A stretch of DNA of 39,370 bases from contig NW_020312217.1 in the NCBI RefSeq assembly GCF_002999335.1, positions 1 through 39,370 on the forward strand, given 5' to 3'. Below, one piece after another: positions 9,269 through 21,815 of this stretch. How positions within the stretch are numbered: position 1 is the stretch's first letter; each line of letters begins with the position of its first letter. The position numbers and the translations under genes were made by a program. The notes below the pieces were generated by a model. That model saw only the letters and a list, made by a program, of their open reading frames with translations, had not been told where the DNA came from and did not search any database. The stretch comes from Cyclospora cayetanensis. Lineage: Eukaryota > Apicomplexa > Conoidasida > Eucoccidiorida > Eimeriidae.

Positions 9269-12200
9269 ATGAAAGCCGAAAGGCACCAGCGAAATCCTTC
9301 TCGCGGAAAGGGCCCCCACCGCGGAGGTCCAAAGAAAGGTCGCAAGGCTCATGGCAAACCGAATCTGCAGGCGAAAAAGCTCAGGCAGCAGCAGGGGGGC
9401 AGCCTGCCAAAGCGCCCCGATATCAAAGGCCTTGACGGCGAGGGCCTTCGCAAGAAGCACAAGAAACCAACCAAGGCCCCTCACCCGAAGAAGCAGCAGC
9501 CAAGCAAAGTCAAGGAAGATGGCTGCCCCAGATCCCGCATCATCAGTAAGCAGCGGCACCGGCCTCAAGCAGGGGGGAAGAAGGCTGCAGACGCTGCTGA
9601 ACAACCGCGAAAACGCAAACTCATGAATGGTCAGGAACGCCTTAGAGCGCTTCTGGAGAAACACCCCGACCTGTTGTGCCCGGGAGAGTCTGCCGACGCC
9701 GCAGTGGCTGCCTGCTTCAAAAACGCCGGCAAGCTTCCAGAGGGCTCGAGTGACGGTGCAGCTACTAGCGGGACGGATTGCGAGACGCGGGCAGATCCAG
9801 GGGCAGAGCCGCAGCAAGCCCAACTGAGCGGCAGCAAGCGCCGCAAGCTCATGCGACTGGTCATGAGCAGCAAGACAGCAGACGACAAAGTCTTCGTGCA
9901 CCAATCGTATCAGTTGTACAACGATATTTTGGGGAGCATTCGCAAGGCTGAGGCTCCGGGAGCCTCAGCGGCCTCTCTACAGTCGCGCAAGGCCCTCCAG
10001 AACGCTGTGGCGAAGGCCATAGGGTTTTTGGAGGGTCCTCTGGCCAGGGTAAGTGAGGAGGTTCTTTGTTAGGGGTATTCGTATGTTCGCGTCTTGTAAG
10101 GCCACAAGCACGTCCGAGGAAGGGGGCTGAAAGCTTGCAAGCATCTCCCCTTGCATGCTACTGGTTGCAGAAGGATCGTCACTGCTGCACCGCTCGCCTA
10201 GCACAAATGTGTCTGAAGCACTCGGAGGGAGAAAAGCGAGACCACCTGTGGGAGCTACTTTATAGTAAGACCTCTCTTATAAGGGAAAGCTCTCAAAATA
10301 TGAGAATCTACGGGGGGTGGAGGTTCAGACACATTCCTGTACGGTCCTGCGCCAAATAGCCATTGCCTTTTTGCTTCCGCGTGTTCTCCGGTTTGAGTTC
10401 GTACTGTTGCACTTGCAGGCGTGTTGGCCACCTCAGCGCCATGTTTGTACAGCTTCGATTGTAACACGCCTCCTATAGGGCGCATGTCTTAGGGGCAACG
10501 GGTTTTGTGTGGGTGGTGCTGTGGGCGCAGCTGACTTTTTAGAGTTTTGCAGTTGCAAGGCATTTCACCATGTGGCAATGAAAATGTTCTTGTACGGATC
10601 TGAGGCGCAGCGGGGGCGGCTTACCTCCCGGCTGGCCAGCCGTAAGGAGGCAGCCCTGACCAAGGTTCGTAAACCTCCCCTGTAGCCCTGATTGAACGCG
10701 ATAGGCAGCATTTTCGCTAGCTCGAAAGCCGTGTCAGCTAGCCAGAAATACATGGTGCTTTCGGTGACCTGTGCAGCACGGAGCGGCTGTCTGGGAGTAT
10801 TTCTACACGTCGCAAAGGAACGCACTTGGGTCTGCGTCTCATTATTTCCTCCCTCTCGGGCCTCCCGCTGCTGGCTATCTCTTTGCACACTGCTCGTTGT
10901 TTGGCCTTCCTGCCAGACAACAGGCCTTAAGCGACTGGTGTGGCGGTTGGCTGTAAAGGTATGAGGTGGCTTACTGGAAGGAGCTCATTGGTATGCGCCG
11001 ATGGGGCTTGCCGAGGCTGCGTTTTTGCGCCTGTTCAGGCAGCAGAAGCTTTTGAACAGCTTGCTCCTAGAGCCGGCGTTGCTTGTTGCGGTACCCAAGG
11101 TGAACGAGGCTTCTTCGTTCTCTCAGGTGATTGCACTCCTTTCCGAGACTCAGCGCGCAAAGACATTCGGTGAGCCTCCATGGGTGGCGTGTGCATATCT
11201 CAGTCTTCGGTGTTCCCTTCTTTCCTTCTGGATCCGGCAGTCCAGCTGCTTTTTCTCTGGGCGTCGAGCTCAGGCGATTTGGCAGATCTTGTTAGTGTCC
11301 TCATGGCAACGACACCGTCCAGTGTTAAGCCCATCTGTTGAGGAATGCGTCTGCCTGTGCTGCCCGTGTGCCTGCGCCTCCCAGAGAACCTCAGCACGCT
11401 AATACAGAAGTTCGTGGATAAGGAACTCCTCAACAAGGCCCATGTGCACCGTATCCTCAAGGGCTTTTGCAGGTTGGTACGGAGGAAAACGGAGGGAGGG
11501 AGGCAGCTTTCTTTAGACCTTTGATCACCGATGCCGCCATGGAGGCCTTGACAGCGCTCTTGACGGCTTTCACGCTGCCTCTTTCCGTCTTCTGATATGC
11601 AGTGTCGCGGATGACGAGGAACTCGCCGCTACGTGGAGGACTGTCGCTGAGGGGGCATTGCATTTGGCTACAACAAAAGACGGAGTTGAGGTATACACTT
11701 GCACTCTCTTTGTTGGCTCTCCGCTGCTTTTCATGCCTTTCCGCTGTCTCATTCTCATGAGGCTGTGTAGAAATTCGCCGTGCGCTGTCTCGTTCAAATG
11801 CTCCCTAATCCCTGCTTCCCAGGACCACTGCTGCGTCTCTTTGCTGCTGCCTGCGTGACAATGCCCTTTGCTGGGGCCATGCCCAGGCGGCGCTTTGGGC
11901 TAGTCTGCAAGGCCTAGTGTTCGCAGTGTTTCACCGTGCCCTGCATCGTCCGCTGATGTAACTCTCTTGCTTTCTCGAATCGTAGCCAGAGCGCTGCTAC
12001 TGTCAGGTTCGCTTAATGCTCTTCTTCCACCCGCCATTGCCATTGTTTCTGTTCTGCCTCTTCAGGCACTCTGCCGGCTGGTAGGCTTTGCTTCTGCGAA
12101 GGAGCGCAAGGCGGCGATCAAAGGACTGAAGCAGCACTGCTTGGCCTTTGCATGCAACGCGGTGGACTGCCCCCTCCTCCTCCGTTTCTTATTGACAGTA

Positions 12201-13528
12201 GACGACACAAAACTCCTCAGCGATCAGGTTCTCAAGGTAGGGACGCGTGCGTGGTCTTCGCGCCCGCAAAAGCATGAAAGCAGGAGCGTAGAGAGGGTAT
12301 TTTTGCACGAGGATCCTTGTGATACAGAGTGTCTGCGGCCTTTGAAGGAGGCGTGGCAGGGCCGCCGGACGCGTATCTGGATGCGATGCGAGTCTTTTCC
12401 ACCGTGTCTGTTGAATGGCGCCCGCCCGTTCTGTGTACTGCGCAGGAAGTGCTACCCGCTTCTCTGGAACTTTCGTTTGACCCTTGCGGCCATTTGGTGC
12501 TGCTACAGCTACTTCAACGGGAGGGCATCTGCAGGCAGCTGCCGACGCACTATCAGACACTGCTTTCCCTGCCTTCGCCGTATAGGTCGGCTGCTTATCT
12601 GCTGCTTTGCTGACTGCAACAGCGCCAGGCTACCTGCTAGCTCCTCCCACCCGGGCGCCTTTGGTCCCTCATATTTCCTTCGGGCCTTGTGTGCCGTTCT
12701 GGCGGATGTACTTACTTCATACGAATGTGGCGTAGTGTTGCCTGCTCTTTACTGCAGCCTCAAGCCCGCAGCGCAGCGTCAGGCGGAATTGCTGCCGGCA
12801 GTCGTCTCTGCCCTTTCGGAGGCCTTTGCTGCCCTGGCTCTTAGAGCCTCCGATAAATCTGAGCGGACTGTAGCTGCTGCCCTGAAGGACAGTCATGCCG
12901 CAAAGGTTTTTCTACAGCTCTCACAGCACCCAGATGGTAGGCGAGCGCACCTGTGTTGTTTGCCCGTAACATCGTCGATAGAGCTTTTTTTCTGGCCCAT
13001 ACACGCCAGTGCTGTGCCGTGCTAGGTGGTAAAGGAGCGGGGCCTCTGAGATGTTTTTGCCTGCAGCGGAAAAAGCTTCTTTGCGGGCACTTGCAGCCCT
13101 AAAGGAGGACTTGCAGCAGGAGGAGCCCACGCTCGTCAGCGATCCGTACGCCCTTGGCTGCCAGTGGCCCTTCACCGCAGCAACCTGTTGCGTGACAGCT
13201 GTCTGTATACCCTTAAACGGCACCGTAGCTGGATGCAGTGGGAGCGTGTGCGTGGCCTTTATCTGGGGACTTCTGCGCTTGCGGATGTGCTGCGGTTACT
13301 GCTCCAGGACGGCCCAGCGTGCGCTGAGCGGCTTGGTGAAGGCTGGGGGAGCAGCCGTGGTGGAAGGGGCCTGGGAAGCCCTAGACTCCAACTTGCCAGC
13401 CGCCTTGCGGACGCGGGGCGTTTTCGTGGTGCTGCAGGCATTTAAAACGGCGGGAGAGCTGAAACTCACTGACCTAGAAACAAAGGTACACCTTTGGGCT
13501 CCGAACTGTATTTTTCAATGCGTAGGCT
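9269..13528 (+). CDS. PUM3: Puf6/PUM3-like nucleolar RNA-binding protein (CPL domain)
   Basis: Puf6/PUM3 proteins bind RNA and act in the nucleolus in 60S ribosome biogenesis. Exons I can support: 9269-10048, 10171-10264, 10543-10664, a short one from 10777, 11385-11472, 11603-11690, 12066-12236, 12446-12585, 12758-12936 and 13067-13485. Phases agree for the first three and again from 11385 onward. Exon 1 gives a basic Lys/Arg/Gly/Gln-rich N-terminus (SKRRKLMRLVMSSK). Puf-like repeats follow: HHVAMKMFLYGSEAQRGRL (10560-10620), HGAAVWEYFY (10777-), KELLNKAHVHRILKGFC (11430-), LHLATTKDGVE (11660-), then LCRLVGFASAKERKAAIKGL and LLTVDDTKLLSDQVLK (12066-12236), and FDPCGHLVLLQLL (12446-). The order matches human PUM3. 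The 10.8-11.38 kb exon boundaries are unresolved. Inside 13067-13485 the reading frame that resembles the family changes twice. If no exon follows 13485, the frame stops at 13528. Confidence 0.8.
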
Positions 13529-14172
13529 AATTGGGGGGGGTCCTTTGAGCAGCCGCTAGTTTTGGGGAGGCCGCTTGCCTCTTCGTTCTACATGCAGTTT
13601 CTGCAGTGATCCTTGTGGAACCGCAGATGCGCCAGCGCCTCGACGCGAAGACCCTCGATAACGCAGAGGCAGCACTGTGCAAATCGGGTAAGCGGGATGT
13701 GAGCAATAGCTTGTGCAACGCACCTTCATGTGGCCCCTCAGTGTGCCGTCGACAACGCCTTAAACACTCTTCTGAGTCATCACTGTGCTGGCGCTTCCCA
13801 GAGCCTCTTTCGTGGATGCACAGGGAGGCGAGACCTTTTGCCCTCCTATTGTATGTTTAGGGGAAGCTGCTGTACAGGGACTGCAGTGTGCGCCTTTGGC
13901 TGCCGAGTGGTTCGCAGGATCTCAGACGACTGGCATTCAGCTGCTTCGCAAAGAGCTTGCCCCTTGATTCTGGTGCAAGTCCTCAGGCGCTAGTGTGATG
14001 GTGCTGCATAACTTGTGACACTGATGGGGCGCTTACCGGAGAATGTAAGAAGAGTGCTTTCTTGCAGCTGCTTAGCAGCTTTGTGCTACCCGAGGCCCGA
14101 GCCATGCGGGGTATCGAGGGCTTTGAAGGCGCAGTAGCAGGACGTTTAACAGTACTGTTAAACCCTTCTTGA
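13529..14172 (+). other. Possible extra 3' exons downstream of Puf6-like gene
   Basis: Three plus-strand segments look exon-like: 13607-13687 (MRQRLDAKTLDNAEAALCK before a GTAAGC donor), a segment near 13740-13970 (ECAPLAAEWF-type text), and 14068-14172 after TTTCTTGCAG (LLSSFVLPEARAMRGIEGF, then TGA at 14170). The first does not join 13485 in phase. They may be a C-terminal extension of the Puf6-like protein, a small separate gene, or untranslated sequence. Confidence 0.35.
14144..14163. repeat. Perfect 20-bp palindrome
   Basis: GTTTAACAGTACTGTTAAAC is its own reverse complement over 20 bp with no spacer. It lies a few bases before a candidate stop codon (14170-14172) on the plus strand. 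A transcript could form a short stem only with a loop taken from the centre. The function is unknown. Confidence 0.85.
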
Positions 14173-17003
14173 GCAGTTTCCTCCCACCCTAAGCACACAG
14201 ATTGCAGCTTAGTGAGGCCATGTCAGAGTGCAGTACAGGACATGGTAGCAGCAGCCCCTTGAGGAAAATCGTCTTCGGTGACGGGCCTAACAGGAATCAA
14301 GAGCTGTATCTCAGAGTGCAACAGACCCACTGCCTTTTGAATTCCATCGTGATTCCGTGGCTTGCCAATGAAAAGCCTCGGTGCTCGTCATGGCGGGGTG
14401 GTTCTGCGGGGAGTTGCGGGACCAAGACTACCCCTGAGGGTACCTGCAGCCCATTAATGGCCATCTGTAGCGTACAGCTCGCTAGTAACTAATGCAATGG
14501 CTTCGCAAGGCGTTTGCATCTTCTCCATATTCATGTCGTCCACGGAGTGCAGCACTTTCATACTAGGTGCATGCATAGATAAGCTTGCCTAACGCAATTA
14601 GGTATGAAGGGTTGGGGCTCGTTGCAAAGCTTCATGAGGGCAGGTGCAGCATGCAGGAATTTTAAATGCTTCCGATACCAACTAGAGGCGGATTACAAAT
14701 ATGGACTGCTGAATGGAGAGTGCTACAGCACCTGTGGTTCCCGCAAATAGCGTACTGCTTGCAGCAGATCAGCCTTCAGGTGGGCACTCTTTGAATATTG
14801 TTTACCATACATTTTAGGTGCTTATGGCGACGCGCTTCATTTTGAAGTGGACAGTGGAAATTTCTGTTTGCATTCGAGTGTAAAGCAAAACCTCTGAACC
14901 CTCCCAGTCTCTGGGCCTTTCGGGCAGCGGTCCACCATAGGTTGGGGCAGTGTATTACACTCTCTTACGGAGAAAGCGGCTGCTTCATGACACTTGCTGT
15001 CGATTGACCGTTGCCCGCTTTCTTTCGCCGCACTGTTTGGACATGGTATTCGAACCTTGGGCAGTGCTCTGGAGGCTGAAGCTTCACCTGCGTGATTCTA
15101 GCCCACTGTACGTTTGCTACGAGCATTGTACTACTTCTGGCTCTATTTAATTTCATATTCCTCAGCGGGCTTCTGATCAAACGAAGCACATACTTGATTC
15201 TTGTAGCCATGGTAGGCCGGCTGCGTATTGTAGAGGCTATTTGGTGGGTAATTCTCCCTGCATTCCATTTTAAAGGCTAGGGATATCTGGCCAAAGTGAG
15301 TGATGGATTGCTTGCTTGTGGCAGTGAAGCTCAAAGCGCTCCTATTTTCTGAGAAGCAGTTTCATCGAACGCATCATCGTGAATTCTGTAATACCCTAGT
15401 ACTCCTTGTGCCGAGAAAAAATGGCAGATAGACCCAAGAGTTGCAGCAATCGGCACAACTGGGAGATTTACCGCAACTCCAAGACGGATAAATAACATCT
15501 GACAGTTGGGCTTTTTCTAAGGAAAAGTGCGCTATTCAGCATCACAGTGGCTGCGTCAAGTATCACAGTTCTTTCCATGTGACACGCTTCTTCCCCAACA
15601 GGGAGAGAATTTCTCCAGAATTAAACGTCAGGCATGCGCTGTGTGAAACGGAAGAGACGCTGCGCTAGTATACGACGCACAGGACCTGAATTCAAGGCTG
15701 GACCTACCATATTCTTATGAAGGCCTTTGCCCCATGAAACCGAAAACAAACTTATTGGATATTTTGTGTCTTTCCCGAACAGCTCGTTCCCCCTTCTGCT
15801 TGTCCTCGCCCTATGTGGTTCCACCATGAGGTAGGAGAGACATCACTATGGTGCTTGGGCGCTGCTTCGTGCTCTACTCCCTCTGGATATTGATTCCCAC
15901 TCGGTTGCCTTTTGAGGCGCGTCGCGCGTAGGCAGTAAACTTTGACAGCTCATGCATTCGGCTAGCTCTAAACTGCTGAGAATAACGCATAAAGATAGCC
16001 AAGCCAAGAACTTAATCCTTGACTATTTCGCAGTTGCAAAGACCTACTGTACTAGGAAGTGCATTCATGTACTTTTGCTCTGCCCGAGAAAGTTAATCCT
16101 TAACTATTTCGCAATTGGAAAGACCTACTGTACTAGGAAGTGCCTTAGTGTACCTTTGGTCTGCCCGAGAAAATAATCCATCAACCCCCTGGCTAGTGTT
16201 CTCTCTAGAATTCTGGAAAAGCAATGCACCCAATACTGATCACTTGTGAGGATTCTAAACTACCGGCCACTGCACCAAGTGGGGGAAGGCCTAAGTTGGC
16301 AACAAGTCACTCCTCGGGCGGCTAGCAAGAAGCAGTGCATATATGTGTTCAAACTGCAGTATTTAGAAAGGTGGAATCGCTTTGCATTTGTGAAGCATAT
16401 ACACAGTAGATATCATCATGCTGAGATAAGAGCAGGAAGTCGGAGACATGTGCCATCGAGCCAACAAGTGTCGATGTCCCGGTGGTCTAGTACACAAAAA
16501 GTAGGGAGCTTGAACTAGATTATGGGAAGTTCTTAAATTTAACGACAGGATTCGAGATGCAGAAACAACAAGTGAAGCTGAGGAACAGAAAAGTTTGTTC
16601 AACGCAGAAAACTGAGGCGAGTGGTGTCCTCGAGCGAGTAATGCACTCGGTGTGCTACAGGTGTCCATTAAGGTCCAAAATTGCTTAATTGAAACAGTGG
16701 AAAGTTCTGGGGCAATTTTAAAGGAATTTTTGTTATTATTATCGGAAATCATTTGTCTTTTAATGAATTGGGCCTTTCACGCTTTCCAGCCTTAACGTTG
16801 TCGTCCCCCGGTCGTGCACCTGGATCTCCGCACACACGCTGGGGTAGCGGTCTAGCGGCTGCTTCGTCGATGCTGTGTGTGCTGTTAAATCTATTTCACG
16901 ACATTGGAATGATTTTCTACCACTGACATTCCAACTTTTTTTTGTTTAGGAGGCAAGGCCGAGGGGTCTTCTAATTCGGAATTTTGTGGAGAAGCATAAA
17001 ACG
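14173..17003. other. Gene-poor 2.8-kb interval
   Basis: No ORF here has splice-supported or family-like sequence on either strand, and composition is more AT-rich than the flanking exons. Short ORFs at 14950-15150, 15621-15827 (minus) and 16363-16752 (minus) show no domain or codon pattern I trust. The one clear structure is the tandem duplication at 16012-16172. The last few hundred bases presumably include the promoter of the five-transmembrane gene. Confidence 0.6.
16012..16172 (+). repeat. Two-copy 81-bp tandem duplication
   Basis: Copies begin at 16012 and 16093, both TTAATCCTT. They share TATTTCGCA and AGACCTACTGTACTAGGAAG and end with TCTGCCCGAGAAA. Divergence is modest. The period is 81 bp, exactly 27 codons, and a short plus-strand ORF (15952-16176) stays open through both copies as repeated KTYCTRKC text. 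Whether it is translated is unknown. Confidence 0.85.
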
Positions 17004-20000
17004 ATGTCGTTGTGCCGCCTATCTAGATGCATCGGTAGGAGGTCAACATCCATTTGCTGCCTTCTTGCCGCTATACTTGGCAGTATCCTCTCTGTGGAAG
17101 GCCTCAGCTCTTCCAGCTCTGGGATCGCCATTTCAAGCCTTAGTCACCATGAGTCTCACAGCACAATTTCTGCAGATGCTGTGGCATCACAAGTAACGAC
17201 TGAACCCGCCATTATAAGTACTTTGGAGGAGGAATCGGGGCGAAGTGTGGCCGTATCAGCACTTAAAGAAACCCTGGAAAAAGCGATTAAAGACTCAGTC
17301 TCTGCAGAGCCCGATTCGCGTGAATTTCAGGATGCGGTTAAAAATTATAGAGAGACAGGGATATGTGCATCGTGGATTGACCCTAAAACCAACAAGGTAA
17401 GATGCAGGTGCTTCTTTATCGCTCCCTGGCTGCTCTTGCGGCGTTTGTTGCTGCCTTTGAACGGAGGTCCTCCTCGTGCGGAACGACGCGTATTGGGCGC
17501 CTCTTGCTGAACTAGGCGACACTGTTGGCCTTAGCACTTAAAAGGGGTGCTTGCCGTTCCTGTCCTGCGGCTGCTGCTTCTGGTATGAGAGCGGGAGTGT
17601 ATTTTCACGTGTTTCCGTGCATGCACATGCAGGTTACCCCGGGCATCAGTGAGGATCTATTGGCGAAATCAGTGCAAGAAAGGAAGACAGAGGGAAAGGT
17701 GGATATCGAGGACCTCTCGGATGCGCTCAAGAGTCATGATCCGAAGGCCATTGTCACAGTGGTGCTAAGCGCACTATTGGACCCGCTGCCGTTGACATGT
17801 GTGATCCTTGGGACGCTTTTCTTTTTCATTTGGTTTTTCTTCTTATCGTGGCAGGCCTGTGTGAAGCGCTGGAGGAAGGTGTGTTGTTGTATGGAGGAGA
17901 AACAAAGGGAGATCAAGTGGGCATTTGTCTTGTTCACAGTCATCTTGGGGGGCACCCTCGCAGCGGGGTGCGTCTACATGCTCCTTCATGGCCAGACGAA
18001 AGTTCACATGGCAGTAAATGCCCTCGGCTCTTCCGGCTGTGCGGCCCTTGGCATTGTCGAGACGGCAACGTTGGGTGGCACGATTAGCGTCACGAACGGC
18101 GAACCGCAATACGCAGGCAGTACGCTTTTACTTCCTGGGCTTATGAGCAAGAGCGACGACAATGCTATCAAGTTTCCGGGGGTGAGTGGACTTGAGAAGA
18201 ACGCTAAGGGTCTGGAAGCACTCTTCAATACCGACGGACCCAACAATCTGAGCACCGTTCTGAAAAGCGTTTCAACTAGAGGACCGGAGTTGGATGAGCG
18301 ACTGCAGAACATTAAAACTACCAACATGGCCCTGACGACAAACTTGGATTCCTTCAAAAAAGCCACAGAAAAGGCTTATATGAAGTATCTCTTCTGGGAT
18401 GCTGTCAAAACGCTAGGAGATGACTATTACTCGCCGTTCGAAAAGGCTGTAGAAGGCGTAGAGTCGGCGGCTAATTCTGCAATGAACAAGGTCAGCCTGC
18501 CTTCACTCAACCTTAAAGGAGGCTTGGATCTGGAGAAATTACAAGAAGAAACTAAACGCCTGCAGGAGGTCGCTGTGGATGCTGCTCATGTAGCAACACC
18601 CATGGCTGCCCTTGCACCCATTGTGTTGTGGGGTGAGGTCATTCTGATTTTCTTGGGTGTTGTGTTTGGCGCTATCGCGCTTGCCCTATTCTTCTTCAGC
18701 AAGGGGCGCAGTGGGTTGCTCCCGAGCTGCCTCAGTTGGAACTGCGTGCTGGCTTTAGTGTCTCTAAGCGTCATCACCACGGGAGCAGTCTTCATGGCCT
18801 CCTACGTAGGCGACCCGATTTGCACTGCGGGAGTGAAATCGCTTTGGCCTGCGGGTACGCATGGAGGCGGTAACACTGAGGACGACCAAGACACGCGCGA
18901 GCAGCTGGACAGGCTAATGCACACCCTTGTAGGCGAGAATGGGGGTATCCTGCAGGACTGTTTGCAAAATGAAAACCTCAATATTCTAGAGGCTATGAAA
19001 GAGGACCACCGAGTAGAAGAGGCAAAGAAATCTCTAGGGAAGGCGCGCAACACTGTGCTGAGCCACCTGCCAGACAGCAAGACGGAAGCCGCTGCAAGTA
19101 CGTGGTTTGACCTTGCTTGCCCTATGTTGCGTCTCCCGGCCTTTAATCCGTTCTCGCTCGTTAGTGAGCCCATGTGCCCAAGACTTAAGGCTCTTGGGCT
19201 TAAGTGCACGATGCAGCAGCCAAGCACCAAAGTTTTTTGGCTGGGGTCGGTGGAAGCTGCCCTATGCAGCGCTCAAATAGGTTCCTGCGCGCATGCGTCG
19301 CCTCAGATGTAGAGAAAATGCAAAATTGGATTAACGAATTTGGATTCGCGGTGATATTTGACCGGGAGAAGCTCAAAAGTAATCCAGAAACTAAAGATCT
19401 TGTCGATACATTCCCAGAAGTCCTTAACGTGAGGCTATTATGCGGGCTGCAGCACGGCCGCTGTTTATTCTGCTGTCTTACTGCTCCACTTCCTCTTGCT
19501 GCGTGTGGGTTTTGCTTCTCCCCCACTTACCACGTACTGCGATCGTCACCGTTGGTGCTGAAGCATGCGCTACAGTGGTGCGTCAGTGGAAACGCCTAGT
19601 GTGGATGTGGTGAGGTGGTTGTGGTTGTTGCTGCCAGAGCGGACTCCAATGGGATAACCGCACCGTGCATCACCCCGGTTATGATGAACCCGTTACGGTG
19701 TATGGCTTGCATACGTTGAGGAGGATCATAGAACCAGCGGGGATGAAAGGCTACGAATCCATAGGCAATACCCTCACCATCACCTCCACGTACCCTACTG
19801 CCACTGATGAGGAATTCAAGAAATGGCTGGAAAACCTCTACAATGAAAAGGTCAGCGGTGGCACGAAGTTTGATCGCTTGAAGCCTAAAATGCTGAATAG
19901 CGCAGCAAGCCAGTTATGTGCCTCCTCTAGTAGTCAAGGCCCAATGTCGAATTTTTGAATGCTGCGTCGATGTGGTGCGCTTACGGTTGTGGGCCCTCCG

Positions 20001-21815
20001 TATCAACTCCGTTGGGCATCCTGAGATGCTAGACACTACGTCACCGAACTGCGATAGATGCGCTGCTTCTTATAGGTGGTCAGCACACGCGCCTTTCGCG
20101 ATAGGTACCTGTGATTCCTTCAGGTAGAGAAGTTTAAGAAAGAGAATAACGATTCCGAAGAGGGCGCGAAAGCCAAAGCAGAGGACTATATTAAGAAGCT
20201 GAGAAACGCAATCCTGCTGTGCAAGTACAAGCTACAGCTTTTGGAAGAGACCATGGACTGTTACCGTAATACATCAGCCGAAGATGTGGAGAAGGGAACC
20301 TGCACTGGAAGAGAGATGATTGTACATGAAACTCCGATTTCAATGTCTATTTTGGACTACTCAATGTATTACCAGACGTTCGCCTGTAAGACTAGCAACA
20401 CGAGTATTATCATATGACAGGGCGCTGACTTGTTCCGAATAGAAGAGGCACGGGGCAGCGGCACGGTAGCTCCATGTGTCAGTAGGCAGAGCGATGAAGA
20501 GCGGCAGGGGGTGGAAGGGGCTGGAAGCCAGAGAAAAGCCTACGCGAATGAGGAGGTCCCACGACCGCCAGGCAGAAGGCAAATAGAAGAGAGTTGATGC
20601 AGCTGCCGTTGTGTGTCTTTATCTGTTCAGCGCGCAACCTTACTCAAGTACTTGAGGATTCCACATCAGAACTTCGTATGCAACACTTCGGTTGTGTCTT
20701 TCGTTGTGCTTGCCACCCAAATGGTCATAAAAGCAGAACATGACCCTCTCCTGGGTATCCTCACGGGGGCGCCGAACAAACAAATATTTTGCACAACCCC
20801 GAGACGGCTCTTGTTTTATTCACCAGAGAGCGCTTTTTGCATCTGGCTAGAGGCATGCAGTTTCCCTAGCCTTTTATTGGTTCCCTCGGTTCACGTTTGA
20901 GATCCTTTGTCTCGCGCTGGTTTGTACTATCAGCTGCCTTTGCTGCTTCATTCTCGTGCTGTGGGTCGTGACGCTTCGTCTGATCGTGCCTGTTCCAGTC
21001 TTATTTGACTTGGTGTTGTTTGGCCTTGTGATACTTTCCTTGCCATGCGCCGTGCCTCCGCGCAGTTTCCCCCGTTAAAGTGACGCATTGGGGAAACAGC
21101 TGTCGTCCGCTGTGCTGTTCTCCATTCTTTCAGGCAGCCGTGTGAGGAGCGTATTTGACCTAATTTCGGAGTACATCGACAACTTCAAGGAGGCCTGCAA
21201 TTGTGGGTTCGTTAGAAGAGATATGATCGAACTCACCTACCTGGGGTGCAACAATGGTGCTGACGCTATTTGGACAGTAGGTTACTCTCCTCCACCCTTG
21301 TGAACTTCTCCCTTAGCCTCAGGGGATCTAACTGAAGCACGGTTTTGTCTGTATACCAGAGGGGATGCGGAGAGGCTGCATGGCAGGAGATTACGGGATG
21401 CTCGCATAAATGGTTCTATCGACGCACGCGATGTGTGTGAACACCCCCAAGGCCTGGCCTTAATCTTATGGGTTTCTGGGGATGAGTGCCATCAGACCCG
21501 TCACTTTTTCCGCATAATATGTCTACCCCTTGAACCGTCTGTGCAAGCGTGTGTGGTGATGTGTTACCCTGTGCCTAGGCGGCTATTGTGCGATTCCTAG
21601 GACAGCTGTTTGCGCTAGCATTAGGGGTCCTCCTCTTCATCATTTGGAGGATACAAAAGGACAATGGCGTGGCCAAGAAGGAGGAAAATAAGGAGTCAGA
21701 ATTCTTGATAAGAAGCGAAGGAGAAAGGCCTGAGGAAGTATTCGTTGACACAGCAGACAAAGAATCTGATGACAAGGAACAGCCTGTGAGCGGGTCTCCG
21801 TCAATGTGGGCTTAA
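17004..21815 (+). CDS. Five-transmembrane prominin/tweety-like membrane protein
   Basis: Seven exons with agreeing phases: 17004-17396, 17633-19097, 19307-19428, 19638-19850, 20124-20385, 21134-21276 and 21579-21815, giving 944 residues. The start ATG lies in AAAACGATGT context and is followed by a signal peptide (hydrophobic CCLLAAILGSILSVEG, about residues 17-33). Transmembrane segments fall at about 184-203, 226-248, 458-485, 502-523 and 867-888. TM1 and TM2 are joined by a short Cys/basic loop (CVKRWRKVCCCMEEK). A large loop follows TM2 (about 249-457, helical). TM3 and TM4 are joined by a short loop. A second large loop with several Cys precedes TM5, and the cytosolic tail is acidic and about 55 residues long. 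This order, with the Cys-rich first intracellular loop, matches prominins and, more distantly, tweety proteins. Those organise membrane protrusions or bind lipid; that role here is inference. Identity rests on architecture, not on a sequence match. Introns are 0.2-0.75 kb. Confidence 0.85.

Noticed and set aside
10565..10888. 107-residue minus-strand ORF
   Set aside because: It is the antisense of Puf6-like exons whose plus-strand sequence matches the family in order.
15621..15827. Minus-strand ORF thought to be a retroelement fragment
   Set aside because: No reverse transcriptase, integrase or protease motif, and no terminal repeats.
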